From: an uncultured Draconibacterium sp.
GTDB lineage: Bacteria; Bacteroidota; Bacteroidia; Bacteroidales; Prolixibacteraceae
Direction: 5' to 3'
NCBI GenBank assembly: GCA_947492175.1
Contig: CANLMQ010000042.1
Coordinates: 1-48,561, forward strand
DNA length: 48,561 bases
The position numbers were made by a program, and so were the translations under genes. Below are positions 24,665 to 34,517 of the stretch, piece by piece. Positions within the stretch are counted from its first letter, which is position 1. Each line of letters starts with the position of its first letter. The notes below the pieces were generated by a model. The model did not search any database, was not told the DNA's origin, and saw only the letters and a list, made by a program, of their open reading frames with translations.

Positions 24665-24706
24665 AAAGAGGAAAGTCCGGGATTGGGCTTTCCTCTTTTG
24701 TTTTTT
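24665..24706 (+). terminator. rho-independent terminator after the acyl-CoA synthetase gene
   Basis: The stem aaagaggaaag (24665-24675) pairs with ctttcctcttt (24688-24698), followed by a T-rich tail. The remaining gap to 24931 holds only the purM promoter. Confidence 0.8.
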
Positions 24707-24900
24707 GTATGACCGGAAATAAAATTAATCTTCGTGAACTTCAATTCTCTGTCACTTTATGCAGGCTTTCTTTAAACAGGAAGATTGAACTAGAGCAATA
24801 AATATGTTCATTCTTCAGAAATGGAAATTGAAGAGGATTGATTAAATGTGAAGTTCAATGTCAAGACGGTATTAGATTCATAAAATGATGAAAGTTTTGT

Positions 24901-24908
24901 TAATTTTG
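24901..24908 (+). promoter_or_regulatory. Bacteroidota -7 box (TAATTTTG) of purM
   Basis: It matches TAnnTTTG and lies 24 bp before the ATG at 24932. Confidence 0.55.
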
Positions 24909-24931
24909 TAGCCACAAAAAATTGGTAGTAA

Positions 24932-26101
24932 ATGGTAACTGAATCAAGATACAGCGCAAGAGGCGTATCAGCATCCAAAGAAGATGTACACGAGGCAATT
25001 AAAAATGTTGATAAAGGATTATTCCCAAAGGCATTTTGTAAAATCGTTCCTGATATTTTGGGAGGCGATCCGGAGTGGTGTAATATAATGCACGCCGATG
25101 GTGCGGGAACAAAGTCGGCTCTGGCTTACATGTACTGGAAGGAAACCGGAGACGTTTCGGTATGGAAAGGAATTGCGCAGGACGCTTTGATTATGAATGT
25201 TGACGACTTGTTGTGTGTAGGTGCCACCGATAATATTCTGGTTTCGTCAACTATTGGACGGAACAAGAACAATATTCCTGGAGAAGTAATTGCTGCAATT
25301 ATAAACGGAACTGAAGAGTTGCTGGCCAATCTTCGCGAAATGGGAATCAGTATTTATTCCACTGGTGGCGAAACTGCCGATGTGGGCGACCTGGTACGAA
25401 CTATAATTGTTGATTCAACAGTTACCTGCCGGATGAAAAAGGCCGATGTGGTGTCTGCCGATAAAATAGCTGCGGGAAATGTTATTGTTGGTCTTTCATC
25501 GTCGGGACAGGCTACTTATGAAACCGAATACAATGGAGGAATGGGTAGTAACGGTTTAACATCGGCCCGCCACGATGTATTTGCAAAGTATTTGGCTGAG
25601 AAATATCCCGAAAGTTTCGATCCTGAAGTCCCGTCTGATTTGGTCTATTCAGGTGCAAAAAAATTAACCGATGCAGTTGAAGGATTAGAAATTGATGCCG
25701 GGAAACTGGTATTATCGCCAACACGAACTTATGCTCCGGTAATCAAAAAAGTATTGGATAATTACCGCGGACAAATTTCGGGAATGATCCACTGTTCGGG
25801 AGGTGCACAAACAAAAGTGCTGCATTTTGTCGATGGAGTTCATGTAATAAAAGATAATATGTTCCCGGTACCTCCGCTGTTTAAGTTAATTCAGGAACAG
25901 TCGGGAACGGATTGGAAAGAAATGTACAAGGTGTTTAATATGGGACACCGTTACGAAATATACTGTGGTGCCGATGTGGCTGAGGAGATAATTGAGATCT
26001 CAAAATCCTTTAATATCGATGCACAGATTATTGGGAAAGTTGAACCTTTCGATGGTAAAAAACTTACTATTAAGTCGGAGAAAGGGGAATTTATTTACTA
26101 G
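24932..26101 (+). CDS. purM: phosphoribosylformylglycinamidine cyclo-ligase (AIR synthetase)
   Basis: A 389-aa ATP-dependent enzyme of purine synthesis that closes the imidazole ring. Visible motifs are MHADGAGTKSALAY, DALIMNVDDLLCVGA, YSTGGETADVGDLV and the glycine-rich MIHCSGGAQTKVLHF. It is of the longer (about 390 aa) form common in Bacteroidota. It is followed 47 bp later by prfA in the same direction. Confidence 0.93.
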   Translation: MVTESRYSARGVSASKEDVHEAIKNVDKGLFPKAFCKIVPDILGGDPEWCNIMHADGAGTKSALAYMYWKETGDVSVWKGIAQDALIMNVDDLLCVGATDNILVSSTIGRNKNNIPGEVIAAIINGTEELLANLREMGISIYSTGGETADVGDLVRTIIVDSTVTCRMKKADVVSADKIAAGNVIVGLSSSGQATYETEYNGGMGSNGLTSARHDVFAKYLAEKYPESFDPEVPSDLVYSGAKKLTDAVEGLEIDAGKLVLSPTRTYAPVIKKVLDNYRGQISGMIHCSGGAQTKVLHFVDGVHVIKDNMFPVPPLFKLIQEQSGTDWKEMYKVFNMGHRYEIYCGADVAEEIIEISKSFNIDAQIIGKVEPFDGKKLTIKSEKGEFIY

Positions 26102-26148
26102 CTCATTTCCCTTTTTTAAGGAACTGAGGATAAAAAAGTAAGACAGCG

Positions 26149-27234
26149 ATGGCAGAATATGCACTATTAGAAAAATTTGAATCAATAAAGCACCGCTTCG
26201 AAGAGGTGGAGCAACAAATTACTGATCCGGAGGTAATTTCGGATATGAAGAGGTATGTAAAGCTGAATCAGGAATATAAAAACCTGCAGAAGCTGGTCGC
26301 TACATTTCAGGAATACAAAAACCTGGTTGACAATATTGAAACCGGCAGGGAAATGTTGGCTGAAGAAACCGATGAGGAAATGCGTGAGATGGCGCGTGAA
26401 GAAATCGAGGAATCAGAAAGACGTATTCCGGAAATTGAACAGGCAGTAAAGTTATTACTGGTTCCGGCTGATCCGGAAGATGCTAAAAATGCCGTTCTTG
26501 AAATTCGTGCAGGAACAGGTGGTGACGAGGCCAGTATTTTTGCCGGCGATTTGTATCGTATGTACACAAAATTCTGCGAGAAAAAGGGTTGGCGAATGGA
26601 AGTTTCGAATGTAAACGAAGGAACTTCAGGAGGTTTTAAAGAAATTGTTGCTACTGTTACCGGTGAAGGTGTTTATGGTATTTTAAAATATGAGTCGGGG
26701 GTTCATCGTGTACAGCGTGTTCCTCAAACCGAAACCCAGGGACGTGTACATACTTCGGCAGCAACGGTCGCTGTTTTGCCCGAAGCCGATGAATTTGATG
26801 TTGAATTGAGAAACGAAGACATCCGCCGCGATGAATATTGTTCGTCAGGTCCGGGTGGACAGTCGGTAAATACCACTTATTCGGCTATTCGTTTAACGCA
26901 CATTCCAACCGGTATTGTTGTAACGTGTCAGGATCAGAAATCGAAGCTTAAAAACCTTGATAAAGCCATGGCTGAGCTACGTACCCGTTTGTACAACATG
27001 GAATACCAGAAGTACATCGATGAAATTTCGTCGAAACGTAAAACAATGGTTTCAACCGGCGACCGTTCCGCAAAAATCCGTACGTATAACTGGCCACAAG
27101 GTCGTGTTACCGATCACCGGATAAATTTAACGCTTTACAATCTTCAGGCAATTATTAACGGAGATATCGATGAAGTAATTGAAAAGCTGATGATTGAAGA
27201 GAATTCAGAGAAACTGAAGGAAGCTGAAATTTAA
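26149..27234 (+). CDS. prfA: peptide chain release factor 1
   Basis: A 361-aa protein that recognises UAA and UAG and triggers peptide release. The catalytic GGQ is at residues 236-238 (SSGPGGQSVN), and the codon-recognition PxT is PQT at 192-194 within RVPQTETQGRVHTSA. This marks RF1 rather than RF2. The N-terminal coiled coil and normal length are present. It sits in an operon-like order with purM and pyrF. Confidence 0.96.
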   Translation: MAEYALLEKFESIKHRFEEVEQQITDPEVISDMKRYVKLNQEYKNLQKLVATFQEYKNLVDNIETGREMLAEETDEEMREMAREEIEESERRIPEIEQAVKLLLVPADPEDAKNAVLEIRAGTGGDEASIFAGDLYRMYTKFCEKKGWRMEVSNVNEGTSGGFKEIVATVTGEGVYGILKYESGVHRVQRVPQTETQGRVHTSAATVAVLPEADEFDVELRNEDIRRDEYCSSGPGGQSVNTTYSAIRLTHIPTGIVVTCQDQKSKLKNLDKAMAELRTRLYNMEYQKYIDEISSKRKTMVSTGDRSAKIRTYNWPQGRVTDHRINLTLYNLQAIINGDIDEVIEKLMIEENSEKLKEAEI

Positions 27235-27310
27235 AATTACAACATTCAATACTATACATTAGGACGGGCTTCCGACTTCGGTCTTCGGTCTTCCGGCTAA
27301 CATTTTAGAA

Positions 27311-28144
27311 ATGGATCAACAACAATTATTCGAACAAATAAAAAAGAAGCGTAGCTTTCTTTGCGTTGGTTTAGATACCGACATTAAAAAAATTCCACAA
27401 CATTTAATGGAAAGAACCGATCCGGTTTTTTCTTTCAATAAAGAAATTATTGACGCCACTGCAGAATTTACCGTGGCTTATAAACCCAATCTGGCTTTTT
27501 ACGAAAGTTTGGGATCGAATGGAATTATTAGTTTGGAAAATACGGTTTCGTATATAAAATCGAAATATCCAAACATTTTTATTATTGCCGATGCAAAGCG
27601 TGGCGATATCGGGAACACATCGAATTTATATGCGCGTGCATTTTTCGAAAAACAAGCATACGATGCGGTTACTGTGGCTCCTTACATGGGTGAGGATTCG
27701 GTAAAACCGTTTATGACATATAAAAATAAGTGGGTAATTTTATTGGCTTTAACTTCAAATAAAGGAGCATACGATTTCCAGTTTGTTGAAAACAAGGAGA
27801 GTGGCGATAAATTATTCGAAACGGTTCTGAAAACTTCTCAAAACTGGGGAACTGAAGAAAACCTGATGTATGTTGTGGGAGCAACAAAAGCTGAAAAGTT
27901 AAAGGAAATAAGGGAAATTGTTCCTAATCACTTTTTGTTGGTACCGGGAGTTGGTGCACAGGGAGGCAGCCTTCAGGAAGTGGCTCAGAATGGGATGAAT
28001 GCCCAATGTGGGTTGTTGGTAAACTCTTCGCGCGGTATTATTTATGCATCGCAGGATGTAGATTATGCTGAAAAAGCAAGAGCCGCTGCACAAGAAGTTC
28101 AGCAGGAAATGGAAGTACTTTTAAAAGAAGGCGGTTTACTATAA
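27311..28144 (+). CDS. pyrF: orotidine 5'-phosphate decarboxylase (type 2)
   Basis: A 277-aa enzyme converting OMP to UMP. The catalytic core is DAKRGDIGNT (Asp94, Lys96, Asp99), preceded by FLCVGLDTD and followed by VPGVGAQGG near the phosphate site. Length and the DAKRGD order mark the longer type 2 family. It is the last gene of the purM-prfA-pyrF group and ends at a bidirectional terminator. Confidence 0.95.
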   Translation: MDQQQLFEQIKKKRSFLCVGLDTDIKKIPQHLMERTDPVFSFNKEIIDATAEFTVAYKPNLAFYESLGSNGIISLENTVSYIKSKYPNIFIIADAKRGDIGNTSNLYARAFFEKQAYDAVTVAPYMGEDSVKPFMTYKNKWVILLALTSNKGAYDFQFVENKESGDKLFETVLKTSQNWGTEENLMYVVGATKAEKLKEIREIVPNHFLLVPGVGAQGGSLQEVAQNGMNAQCGLLVNSSRGIIYASQDVDYAEKARAAAQEVQQEMEVLLKEGGLL

Positions 28145-28165
28145 AACCAAATTCCTGAGAATATA

Positions 28166-28203
28166 AAACGGGCAACAATAAACAAATTGTTGCCCGTTTC
28201 TTT
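28166..28203. terminator. bidirectional terminator between convergent genes
   Basis: aaacgggcaacaa (28166-28178) pairs perfectly with 28187-28199. A T-rich tail lies on the plus side (tttcttttat) and the complement of ttataaaa on the minus side. It separates pyrF from the oxidoreductase. Confidence 0.8.
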
Positions 28204-28219
28204 TATGTGTATATTTTGT

Positions 28220-29695
28220 TTAAATCTGTTCCCAACCTTTGCGGTAATTGTGTCTGATCCATTCTTCTGCCATTTGCAATGCCGGTAATGTGGCATAGTC
28301 TTTTTTGAATTTCGGATCGCCATCCAGTACTTCAAAATTATCTTCTGCCAATATTTTAATGGTGTCGGAAGAGGATATGTTTTTAAATCGCATATTTGGC
28401 CCGTCCCATTCCAGTTTACGTTGTAAACTTTGCAGTCGCACAGCCAAAACTCCCATCACAACAGTTTCATTTAGTGGCCCTGAGTAGGCAAAATTAGAAG
28501 AAGCTTCAACCCTGCTGCTCTTACTTTCTTTACAAGCCCTGATCCAGTCTTGTTCATGTCCGCCGTTCATTGCTTCCGATATTCTTCTTATTGAATTTTG
28601 AGGTTGTTCAAAATGTTCCATTTCATTGGTTGGAAGCAGAGTTGGATTAGCGGCATAGGTACCACACATTATTTTCCCTTTTGTTCCATAAAAAATACAA
28701 CCACCGCCATCGTCGCCCATTTGTTCGCCATCTTTTAATTCATCGGGTCGGGGAGGCATAAAACCACCGTCGTACCAGTGAAGTGTAACTTCGGGCATCG
28801 CAACTTTCGGGAGGTTGTCACGTCGCGGGAATTCATATTTTACAAACTCTGCGTTTGGTGCCGATTCGTTGTTGAAAGGGGTAGAACTGGCCTGTACCGA
28901 TGTTGGATACTGCAGATTCAAAGCCTTAAAAACCGGATCGATAATGTGGCAACCCATATCGCCCAATGCGCCGGTTCCGAAATCCCACCAACCCCGCCAG
29001 TTCCAGGGATGATAAATGGGGTGATATTCGCGCCACTTTGCCGGCCCGATAAATAAATCCCAGTCGAGATTTTTAGGAACACGTTTGCCTTTTTCCGGTT
29101 TTGATAAACCTTGCGGCCAGATTGGGCGGTTTGTCCAGGTATCAACATGTGTCACTTCACCAATTGTACCGGCCCAAATCCATTCGCATATTTGGCGAAT
29201 TCCTTCTGCCGAATTTCCCTGATTGCCCATTTGTGTGGCAACTCCGTAACGATGTGCTGTTTCAGCCAATATTCTGGATTCGTAAACCGAATGGGTGAGT
29301 GGTTTTTGTACAAAAGCATGCATGCCTTCGCGCATAGCAATTATAGCAGGAAGCGAATGTGTGTGATCAGGTGTTGCGATCATAACTGCATCAATGTCTT
29401 TCTGCTTGTCAAACATCACACGGAAATCTTTATACTGTTTTGCCAGATACCAACGTTTAAACGAATTTTTGCCCGCATAATCCCAGTCTACATCGCAAAG
29501 CGCAACAATATTTTCGGTTTCCATAAACCGAAGGTTGGTGTAGCCTTTCCCGCCAACTCCAATACCAGCAATATTTAGTTTATCGCTTGGTGCTTTATGG
29601 CCAAATCCGGCAATAACATTTGATGGTAAAATGGTTACACCTGCAAGAGTAGCCGCTGTTGTTCCTATAAAATTTCTGCGTGATAAGTTGCTCAT
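28220..29695 (-). CDS. Gfo/Idh/MocA family oxidoreductase with a Tat-type signal
   Basis: A 491-aa protein. The N-terminus MSNLSRRNFIGTTAATLAG has a twin-arginine-like SRRNF motif and a hydrophobic stretch, so it is probably exported. A Rossmann fold follows (LNIAGIGVGGKGYTN), then MIATPDHTHSLPAI and VQKPLTHS with the catalytic-type Lys-Pro. These proteins oxidise or epimerise sugars with NAD(P), and some act as glycosidases. The substrate is unknown; a polysaccharide-related role would fit the nearby sulfatase. The ATG at 29695 is chosen because the Tat motif begins there; an upstream ATG at 29722 would add nine residues. Confidence 0.88.
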   Translation of the reverse strand: MSNLSRRNFIGTTAATLAGVTILPSNVIAGFGHKAPSDKLNIAGIGVGGKGYTNLRFMETENIVALCDVDWDYAGKNSFKRWYLAKQYKDFRVMFDKQKDIDAVMIATPDHTHSLPAIIAMREGMHAFVQKPLTHSVYESRILAETAHRYGVATQMGNQGNSAEGIRQICEWIWAGTIGEVTHVDTWTNRPIWPQGLSKPEKGKRVPKNLDWDLFIGPAKWREYHPIYHPWNWRGWWDFGTGALGDMGCHIIDPVFKALNLQYPTSVQASSTPFNNESAPNAEFVKYEFPRRDNLPKVAMPEVTLHWYDGGFMPPRPDELKDGEQMGDDGGGCIFYGTKGKIMCGTYAANPTLLPTNEMEHFEQPQNSIRRISEAMNGGHEQDWIRACKESKSSRVEASSNFAYSGPLNETVVMGVLAVRLQSLQRKLEWDGPNMRFKNISSSDTIKILAEDNFEVLDGDPKFKKDYATLPALQMAEEWIRHNYRKGWEQI

Positions 29696-29837
29696 ATCAA
29701 TGGTTTCGAAAAGATGTAGCAAAATAGAAAAAATATCAGGGTTAACCTACATATTTATATTTTTGAAACAATATTTACAGTTTTTAATGAAATGAAAATT
29801 TAAATTGGTTCCCCGCTTTTTTAATTTTATAGGAACA

Positions 29838-29870
29838 TAAAAAAAGCAGCTATTTTTTTATAACTGCTTT
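29838..29870 (-). terminator. terminator after the fasciclin gene
   Basis: On the minus strand, aaagcag pairs with ctgcttt (29864-29870 with 29843-29849), followed by a run of T. Confidence 0.65.
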
Positions 29871-29898
29871 ACTAAGTTTTGTATGGCGTATTGTTGTG

Positions 29899-30546
29899 TT
29901 ATAATTCTAATGGAAGAATCACATTGTCAATAACGTGTATAATGCCATTTGATGCGGAGATATTAGGTGTCATAATTGTAGCCATGTTGCCAACTGCCCA
30001 AATCATGCCGTCTTTGTCTACGTTAAATGTTGCTCCTTCCAGTAACGTTTCAATTGTTTTGGGATTTTTTTTCGGAACAACGCTGTTTGCCGCCCGTCGT
30101 CCATCGGTTACATGATACAATAAAACGTTTAGGACAATCTCAGCAGGAATATCCATTATATTATTTACCTCTTTCCCCAAAAGGCTTTCTAGGTCTTCAC
30201 TGTCATAGAGCGCTTGAAAAGCATCGTTGGTTGGTGCAAAAACAGTGTATTGATCAGTTCCATTTAAAAACATATCAACTAATTCTGTTTCCAGATAGTC
30301 ATCAACATAAAATAATGCACCAACAAGCTCTGTAAAACCTGCTCCTATAGCAATTGATGCAATTGATTCATCGCCAGGTGATAGTGATTTCCCGCTTTTT
30401 AATGTTGTTTCCTCGCTTAATGTGTTCTGAGTTACATAATCATCACTTTCCTTCTCACAGCTAACAAATGCCATGCTAACTAATATTACCGTAGCAAGAG
30501 CAAAGCTTTTTAAAGCTACCTTCTTTTTTAAATTTACTGTTTTCAT
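29899..30546 (-). CDS. fasciclin (FAS1) domain lipoprotein
   Basis: A 215-aa protein with a lipoprotein signal (VSMAFVSC, Cys30) and a single FAS1 domain covering about 75-215. YTVFAPTNDAFQAL is the FAS1 H1 motif, LLYHVTDGR is central, and NGIIHVIDNVILP is the H2 motif. FAS1 proteins mediate adhesion at the cell surface. It has its own terminator. The 263-bp gap to clpX contains only terminator-like structure and AT-rich sequence. Confidence 0.92.
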   Translation of the reverse strand: MKTVNLKKKVALKSFALATVILVSMAFVSCEKESDDYVTQNTLSEETTLKSGKSLSPGDESIASIAIGAGFTELVGALFYVDDYLETELVDMFLNGTDQYTVFAPTNDAFQALYDSEDLESLLGKEVNNIMDIPAEIVLNVLLYHVTDGRRAANSVVPKKNPKTIETLLEGATFNVDKDGMIWAVGNMATIMTPNISASNGIIHVIDNVILPLEL

Positions 30547-30760
30547 CTTTTCAATTTTTTGAGTTTACTATTCTTGTTTATTGTAACTATTCAACATGAA
30601 AAGATTATATAATGTTTAAGTAATAAAAGATAAAGATAAACAAAAAATTCATTTGACTTTTATAATAACTCTGTATAGTCTATGTGGTAGGGTTTTGAGA
30701 TAAAATGTTAATAAAAGTTAAAAATTCATTCATTGTTGGAAATATTATTGGATGTTGAGA

Positions 30761-30791
30761 TAAAAAAAGGGTGAACTAACTGTCCACCCTT
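30761..30791 (-). terminator. rho-independent terminator of the clpP-clpX operon
   Basis: On the minus strand aagggtg (30785-30791) pairs with caccctt (30767-30773), then a T7 run follows. Confidence 0.75.
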
Positions 30792-30809
30792 GTCTGTGTA
30801 TTGCTTTTT

Positions 30810-32042
30810 TTAGCTTGCTTTTAATCGCTGAATTCCGGATTTGTCGAGTTGTTCGGCAGCATACTCTTTTGTTATTCGTAGACTGTCGATTTCTTCCGAG
30901 GGTGAATCAAACATGGCATCGTTCATAATGTTTTCGCAAATTGAACGAAGTCCTCGTGCACCCAGCTTGAATTCAATTGCTTTGTCAACAATGTATTCAA
31001 ATGCTTCGTCATCGAATTCCAGATCAATGCCATCAATTTTGAAGAGCTTTTTATACTGCTTGATTACTGAGTTTTTAGGCTCAGTTAAGATGTTGCGCAA
31101 AGTTTCTTTGTCTAACGGATTTAAGTAGGTAAGTACCGGTAAACGTCCTATAATTTCTGGTATTAAACCAAATGATTTTAGGTCCTGAGGAGACACATAC
31201 TGCAGCAGGTTTTCGCGCTCTATGCGATCAACTTCTTTCGCTGCACTGTAACCAATAACTTTTGTATTCAGGCGATTGGCAATTTTACGTTCGATGCCAT
31301 CGAATGCACCCCCACATACGAATAAAATATTTTTTGTGTCAACCGGAATTAGTTTTTGCTCAGGATGTTTGCGGCCGCCTTGTGGAGGAACATTTACAAT
31401 AGAACCTTCCAAAAGTTTTAATAATCCTTGCTGAACACCTTCTCCCGATACGTCGCGGGTAATTGATGGGTTATCGCTTTTACGCGCAATCTTATCAATC
31501 TCGTCAACAAAAACAATTCCCCGTTCTGCTGCTTCCACATTATAATCTGCTGCTTGTAAAAGGCGTGTAAGTAAACTTTCGATATCTTCGCCTACATATC
31601 CGGCTTCTGTTAATACCGTTGCATCAACAATGGTAAAAGGTACGTGAAGCATTTTGGCTATAGTACGAGCCAGTAATGTTTTTCCTGTACCAGTTTCTCC
31701 AACCAGAATAATGTTCGACTTTTCAATTTCAGTCTCATCATCATCCACTTTTTGGGTTAATCTTTTGTAGTGGTTGTATACCGAAACAGCCAGAATCTTT
31801 TTAGCCCTATCTTGGCCGATAACATATTGATCCAGAAATTCTTTAATTTCTTTGGGTTTCAATAATTGAATGCCGTCAAGCTCAAAAGTGTTTGCTGTTT
31901 TAACTTCTTCCTGAATAATAGAGTGTGCCTGTTCGGCACATCGGTCACAGATATGTCCGTCGATCCCCGCAATTAAGAGATCTACTTCCTTTTTTTCCCT
32001 GCCGCAAAACGAACATTTATCCATCTTTACTTTATTTGACAT
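30810..32042 (-). CDS. clpX: ATP-dependent Clp protease ATP-binding subunit ClpX
   Basis: A 410-aa AAA+ unfoldase that feeds substrates to ClpP. The N-terminal zinc-binding domain has Cys10, Cys13, Cys32 and Cys35. Walker A is GETGTGKT, the pore loop is GYVGED, and Walker B is IVFVDEIDKIA. The C-terminal sensor-2 region GARGLRSICENIM is present. The start codon overlaps the clpP stop by one base (TAATG read on the minus strand), so the pair is translationally coupled. Confidence 0.97.
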   Translation of the reverse strand: MSNKVKMDKCSFCGREKKEVDLLIAGIDGHICDRCAEQAHSIIQEEVKTANTFELDGIQLLKPKEIKEFLDQYVIGQDRAKKILAVSVYNHYKRLTQKVDDDETEIEKSNIILVGETGTGKTLLARTIAKMLHVPFTIVDATVLTEAGYVGEDIESLLTRLLQAADYNVEAAERGIVFVDEIDKIARKSDNPSITRDVSGEGVQQGLLKLLEGSIVNVPPQGGRKHPEQKLIPVDTKNILFVCGGAFDGIERKIANRLNTKVIGYSAAKEVDRIERENLLQYVSPQDLKSFGLIPEIIGRLPVLTYLNPLDKETLRNILTEPKNSVIKQYKKLFKIDGIDLEFDDEAFEYIVDKAIEFKLGARGLRSICENIMNDAMFDSPSEEIDSLRITKEYAAEQLDKSGIQRLKAS

Positions 32043-32719
32043 TACTTGTTATTTCTAACTAAAATTTCATCAATCATTCCGTAATCTACTGCTTCCTGCG
32101 AAGTCATCCAGTAGTCACGGTCGGAGTCTTTTTCGATTTGTTCGAATGTTTGTCCGGAGTGTTCTGCAATAATTGAATACAGTTCTGTTTTAATTTTTTT
32201 GATCTCGCGGGCTGTAATTTCAATATCTGATGCTTGTCCCTGGGCACCACCCATTGGTTGATGAATCATTATTCTTGAGTGCTTTAGCGCCGATCGTTTT
32301 CCTTTGGCTCCGGCAGTCATTAAAACTGCAGCCATCGATGCAGCCATGCCTGTGCAAATGGTTGCAACATCGGCACCAATGTACTGCATGGTGTCGTATA
32401 TTCCCAAGCCTGCATAAACCGATCCGCCGGGCGAGTTAAAATAAATTTGTATATCTTTTGATGGGTCGGTTGATTCTAAAAATAAAAGCTGTGCCTGAAT
32501 AATATTTGCTACAGTGTCGTCGATAGGGACACCAAGAAAAATAATCCTGTCCATCATCAAACGCGAGAACACATCCATTGAAGCTACGTTTAGCTGACGT
32601 TCCTCAATGATTGTTGGCGAAATATAGTTCCCGTAAACAGATGTATACTTATCCATTGTCAAGCTGCTTATTCCGGCATGCTTGGTTGCATATTTTTTAA
32701 ATTCGTTGTGATTTCCCAT
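32042..32719 (-). CDS. clpP: ATP-dependent Clp protease proteolytic subunit
   Basis: A 225-aa serine protease. Ser128 (GMAASMAAVLM) and His153 (MIHQPMGG) are the visible catalytic residues, with the nearby FNSPGGSVYAG oxyanion region. A short N-terminal propeptide is expected. It lies upstream of clpX and downstream of tig in the usual tig-clpP-clpX order. Confidence 0.97.
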   Translation of the reverse strand: MGNHNEFKKYATKHAGISSLTMDKYTSVYGNYISPTIIEERQLNVASMDVFSRLMMDRIIFLGVPIDDTVANIIQAQLLFLESTDPSKDIQIYFNSPGGSVYAGLGIYDTMQYIGADVATICTGMAASMAAVLMTAGAKGKRSALKHSRIMIHQPMGGAQGQASDIEITAREIKKIKTELYSIIAEHSGQTFEQIEKDSDRDYWMTSQEAVDYGMIDEILVRNNK

Positions 32720-32847
32720 TTCTTAAATTTCGTATAAAAAAAATAACTTTGTAAACACGTGTAAAAACGATTCACAAAGTTATAAAAAAGTTTATTGCTG
32801 AAACATTCAGCAAAATTTATTTCTTGTTAGCCAATTATTACACCGGC

Positions 32848-34200
32848 TTATTTCATCATTTCGTTGAATTCGTCATGAGAAATCTCTGTTTCTTCAATAG
32901 TAACTTTCTCTTTTACAACTTCTACAACTTTGTCTTCGTGTAGTTTTTTGTAGATGCGTTCTTTTTCTTCTTGTTTTTCGAGCATCATATTTGCAAAAGA
33001 TTCAAGCTGCTCTTCCGGTACATCGTGAATACCATATTGTTGGTATTGAGCCAGCGCCATTTTCTTTGCAAATTCGGTGGCTTCTTCCGGTGTTACCTGA
33101 ATTTCGTTTTCTTTTGCAATTTCGTCTTTAATTAACTGCCATTGTAAATCTTTAATAAATGCATCAAAGTCATTTTCGATTTGCTCAAGTGTTAATTCTT
33201 TGTTAACCGCAATCAACCAACGTTTTAAGAATGCTTCAGGCAATTCCATCTCGGTGTTTTCAATCAAAGCATCGCGAGTATCTAACGTAAATTTGTGGTC
33301 AGAAGAATAAACAAGGTTACCGGCAATTTCTTCTTTAATCCGAGCGCGGAAATCTTCGATTGTTTTAACCTCTGTATCTTCGCCGTAAAGCTTTTTGAAA
33401 AGCTCCTCGTTAAGTTCAGCTTTTTCAAACTGAAGAATTTCAGTAACGGTAAATCTGAATTCGCTTTCCAAAGTATCAACTTCTTCTGGCTTAATGTTTA
33501 ACATGTGTCCAACTTCAGCGTGGTTTTCGAAAGCTTTAACAGGATCGAAAATCACAATGTCGTCTTTTTTACAGCCAACAAACGAATTTTTAATTTCTTC
33601 GTCTTTGATCATGTCAACAGCAATCAGAACACCTTCCGGTGCAATTCCGCCTTCTACTTCATTTCCTTCGGCATCAAGCTGAACAAAATTTCCGCGAATG
33701 GAGCTATTGTCTTTAGCTTCGTCAACCGGTACGTTTTGTCCTAGTTGCGATGCAGCCATTTGCTCCTGCTGTTCAATCATTTCATCAGAAACAGCTATTT
33801 TGTAATATTTGTATTTGTTTTCTTTGTCGAGGCTAACTTTAATTTCAGGAGCCAGCGCAATATCAAATGCAAATTCAAAATTTTCGTCTTTTTCCCAATC
33901 AATGTCTTTTTGTTTTTCTTCGTTTGGAAGTGGCTCGCCAAGAATTGGAAGTTTTTCATCAACCATGAATTTTGACAAGTTTTGAGAAATAAGTTTGTTT
34001 ACTTCCTCAACTAACACGGCTGTTCCAAATTTTTTCTCAATAAGCCCTTTGGGAGCTTTTCCAGGTCTAAATCCCGGAATGTTTGCTTTTTGACGATAAT
34101 CTTTTAAAACATCGGCTACTTGTTTTTCGTAGTCAGTTTTCTCAATGGTAAGATTAATTACCGCATTTACGTTATCGATGTTTTCCTTGTTAATTTGCAT
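32848..34200 (-). CDS. tig: trigger factor (ribosome-associated chaperone)
   Basis: A 450-aa protein. The ribosome-binding N-terminal domain contains NIPGFRPGKAPKGLIEKKFG, the trigger-factor signature. The central prolyl isomerase domain looks degenerate, as is common in Bacteroidota. The C-terminal part is long and helical. It precedes clpP by 128 bp and is likely cotranscribed with or adjacent to the Clp operon. Confidence 0.95.
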   Translation of the reverse strand: MQINKENIDNVNAVINLTIEKTDYEKQVADVLKDYRQKANIPGFRPGKAPKGLIEKKFGTAVLVEEVNKLISQNLSKFMVDEKLPILGEPLPNEEKQKDIDWEKDENFEFAFDIALAPEIKVSLDKENKYKYYKIAVSDEMIEQQEQMAASQLGQNVPVDEAKDNSSIRGNFVQLDAEGNEVEGGIAPEGVLIAVDMIKDEEIKNSFVGCKKDDIVIFDPVKAFENHAEVGHMLNIKPEEVDTLESEFRFTVTEILQFEKAELNEELFKKLYGEDTEVKTIEDFRARIKEEIAGNLVYSSDHKFTLDTRDALIENTEMELPEAFLKRWLIAVNKELTLEQIENDFDAFIKDLQWQLIKDEIAKENEIQVTPEEATEFAKKMALAQYQQYGIHDVPEEQLESFANMMLEKQEEKERIYKKLHEDKVVEVVKEKVTIEETEISHDEFNEMMK

Positions 34201-34235
34201 GATGATATAATTTTAATCAATAGCCCCAAATTGAT

Positions 34236-34271
34236 AACCGCCAACCTACCAATAAAGGAAGGTCGGCGGTT
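34236..34271. other. hairpin between tRNA-Leu and tig
   Basis: aaccgccaacct (34236-34247) pairs with aggtcggcggtt (34260-34271) with one mismatch. A T-run follows only on the plus strand, although both neighbours are on the minus strand, so it may be a processing or leader structure rather than a terminator. Confidence 0.4.
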
Positions 34272-34281
34272 GTCTTTTTTG

Positions 34282-34363
34282 TGCGGATGAAGGGACTCGA
34301 ACCCCCACGCCATAAGGCACTAGATCCTAAGTCTAGCGCGGCTACCAATTACGCCACATCCGC
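34282..34363 (-). tRNA. tRNA-Leu (anticodon UAG)
   Basis: Read on the minus strand, the acceptor stem gcggatg pairs with catccgc. The anticodon loop cttagga gives UAG, the long variable arm is typical of leucine tRNAs, and the T arm has ggttcgagtcc. The discriminator is A and CCA is not encoded. Confidence 0.95.
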
Positions 34364-34517
34364 TAATTGCGGCGCAAAGATAAATAAAAATATTTTGCGC
34401 CCAAGAATATTTTGAAAAAAATCGCAAGAAATTTATTTTATTTCCTTAAAAGATGATTTTTTGATAGTTGTTTGAAGCAGTTTTATCAATAACTGAAACT
34501 GCTTTCTGCAACTTTTT

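Noticed and set aside
29111..29578. 155-codon plus-strand open frame within the oxidoreductase gene
   Set aside because: It is antisense to a clear Gfo/Idh/MocA gene and has no family signal.
32751..32766. CACGTG-centred palindrome upstream of clpP as a parS site
   Set aside because: The flanks do not match the parS consensus (TGTTNCACGTGNAACA), so it is probably chance.
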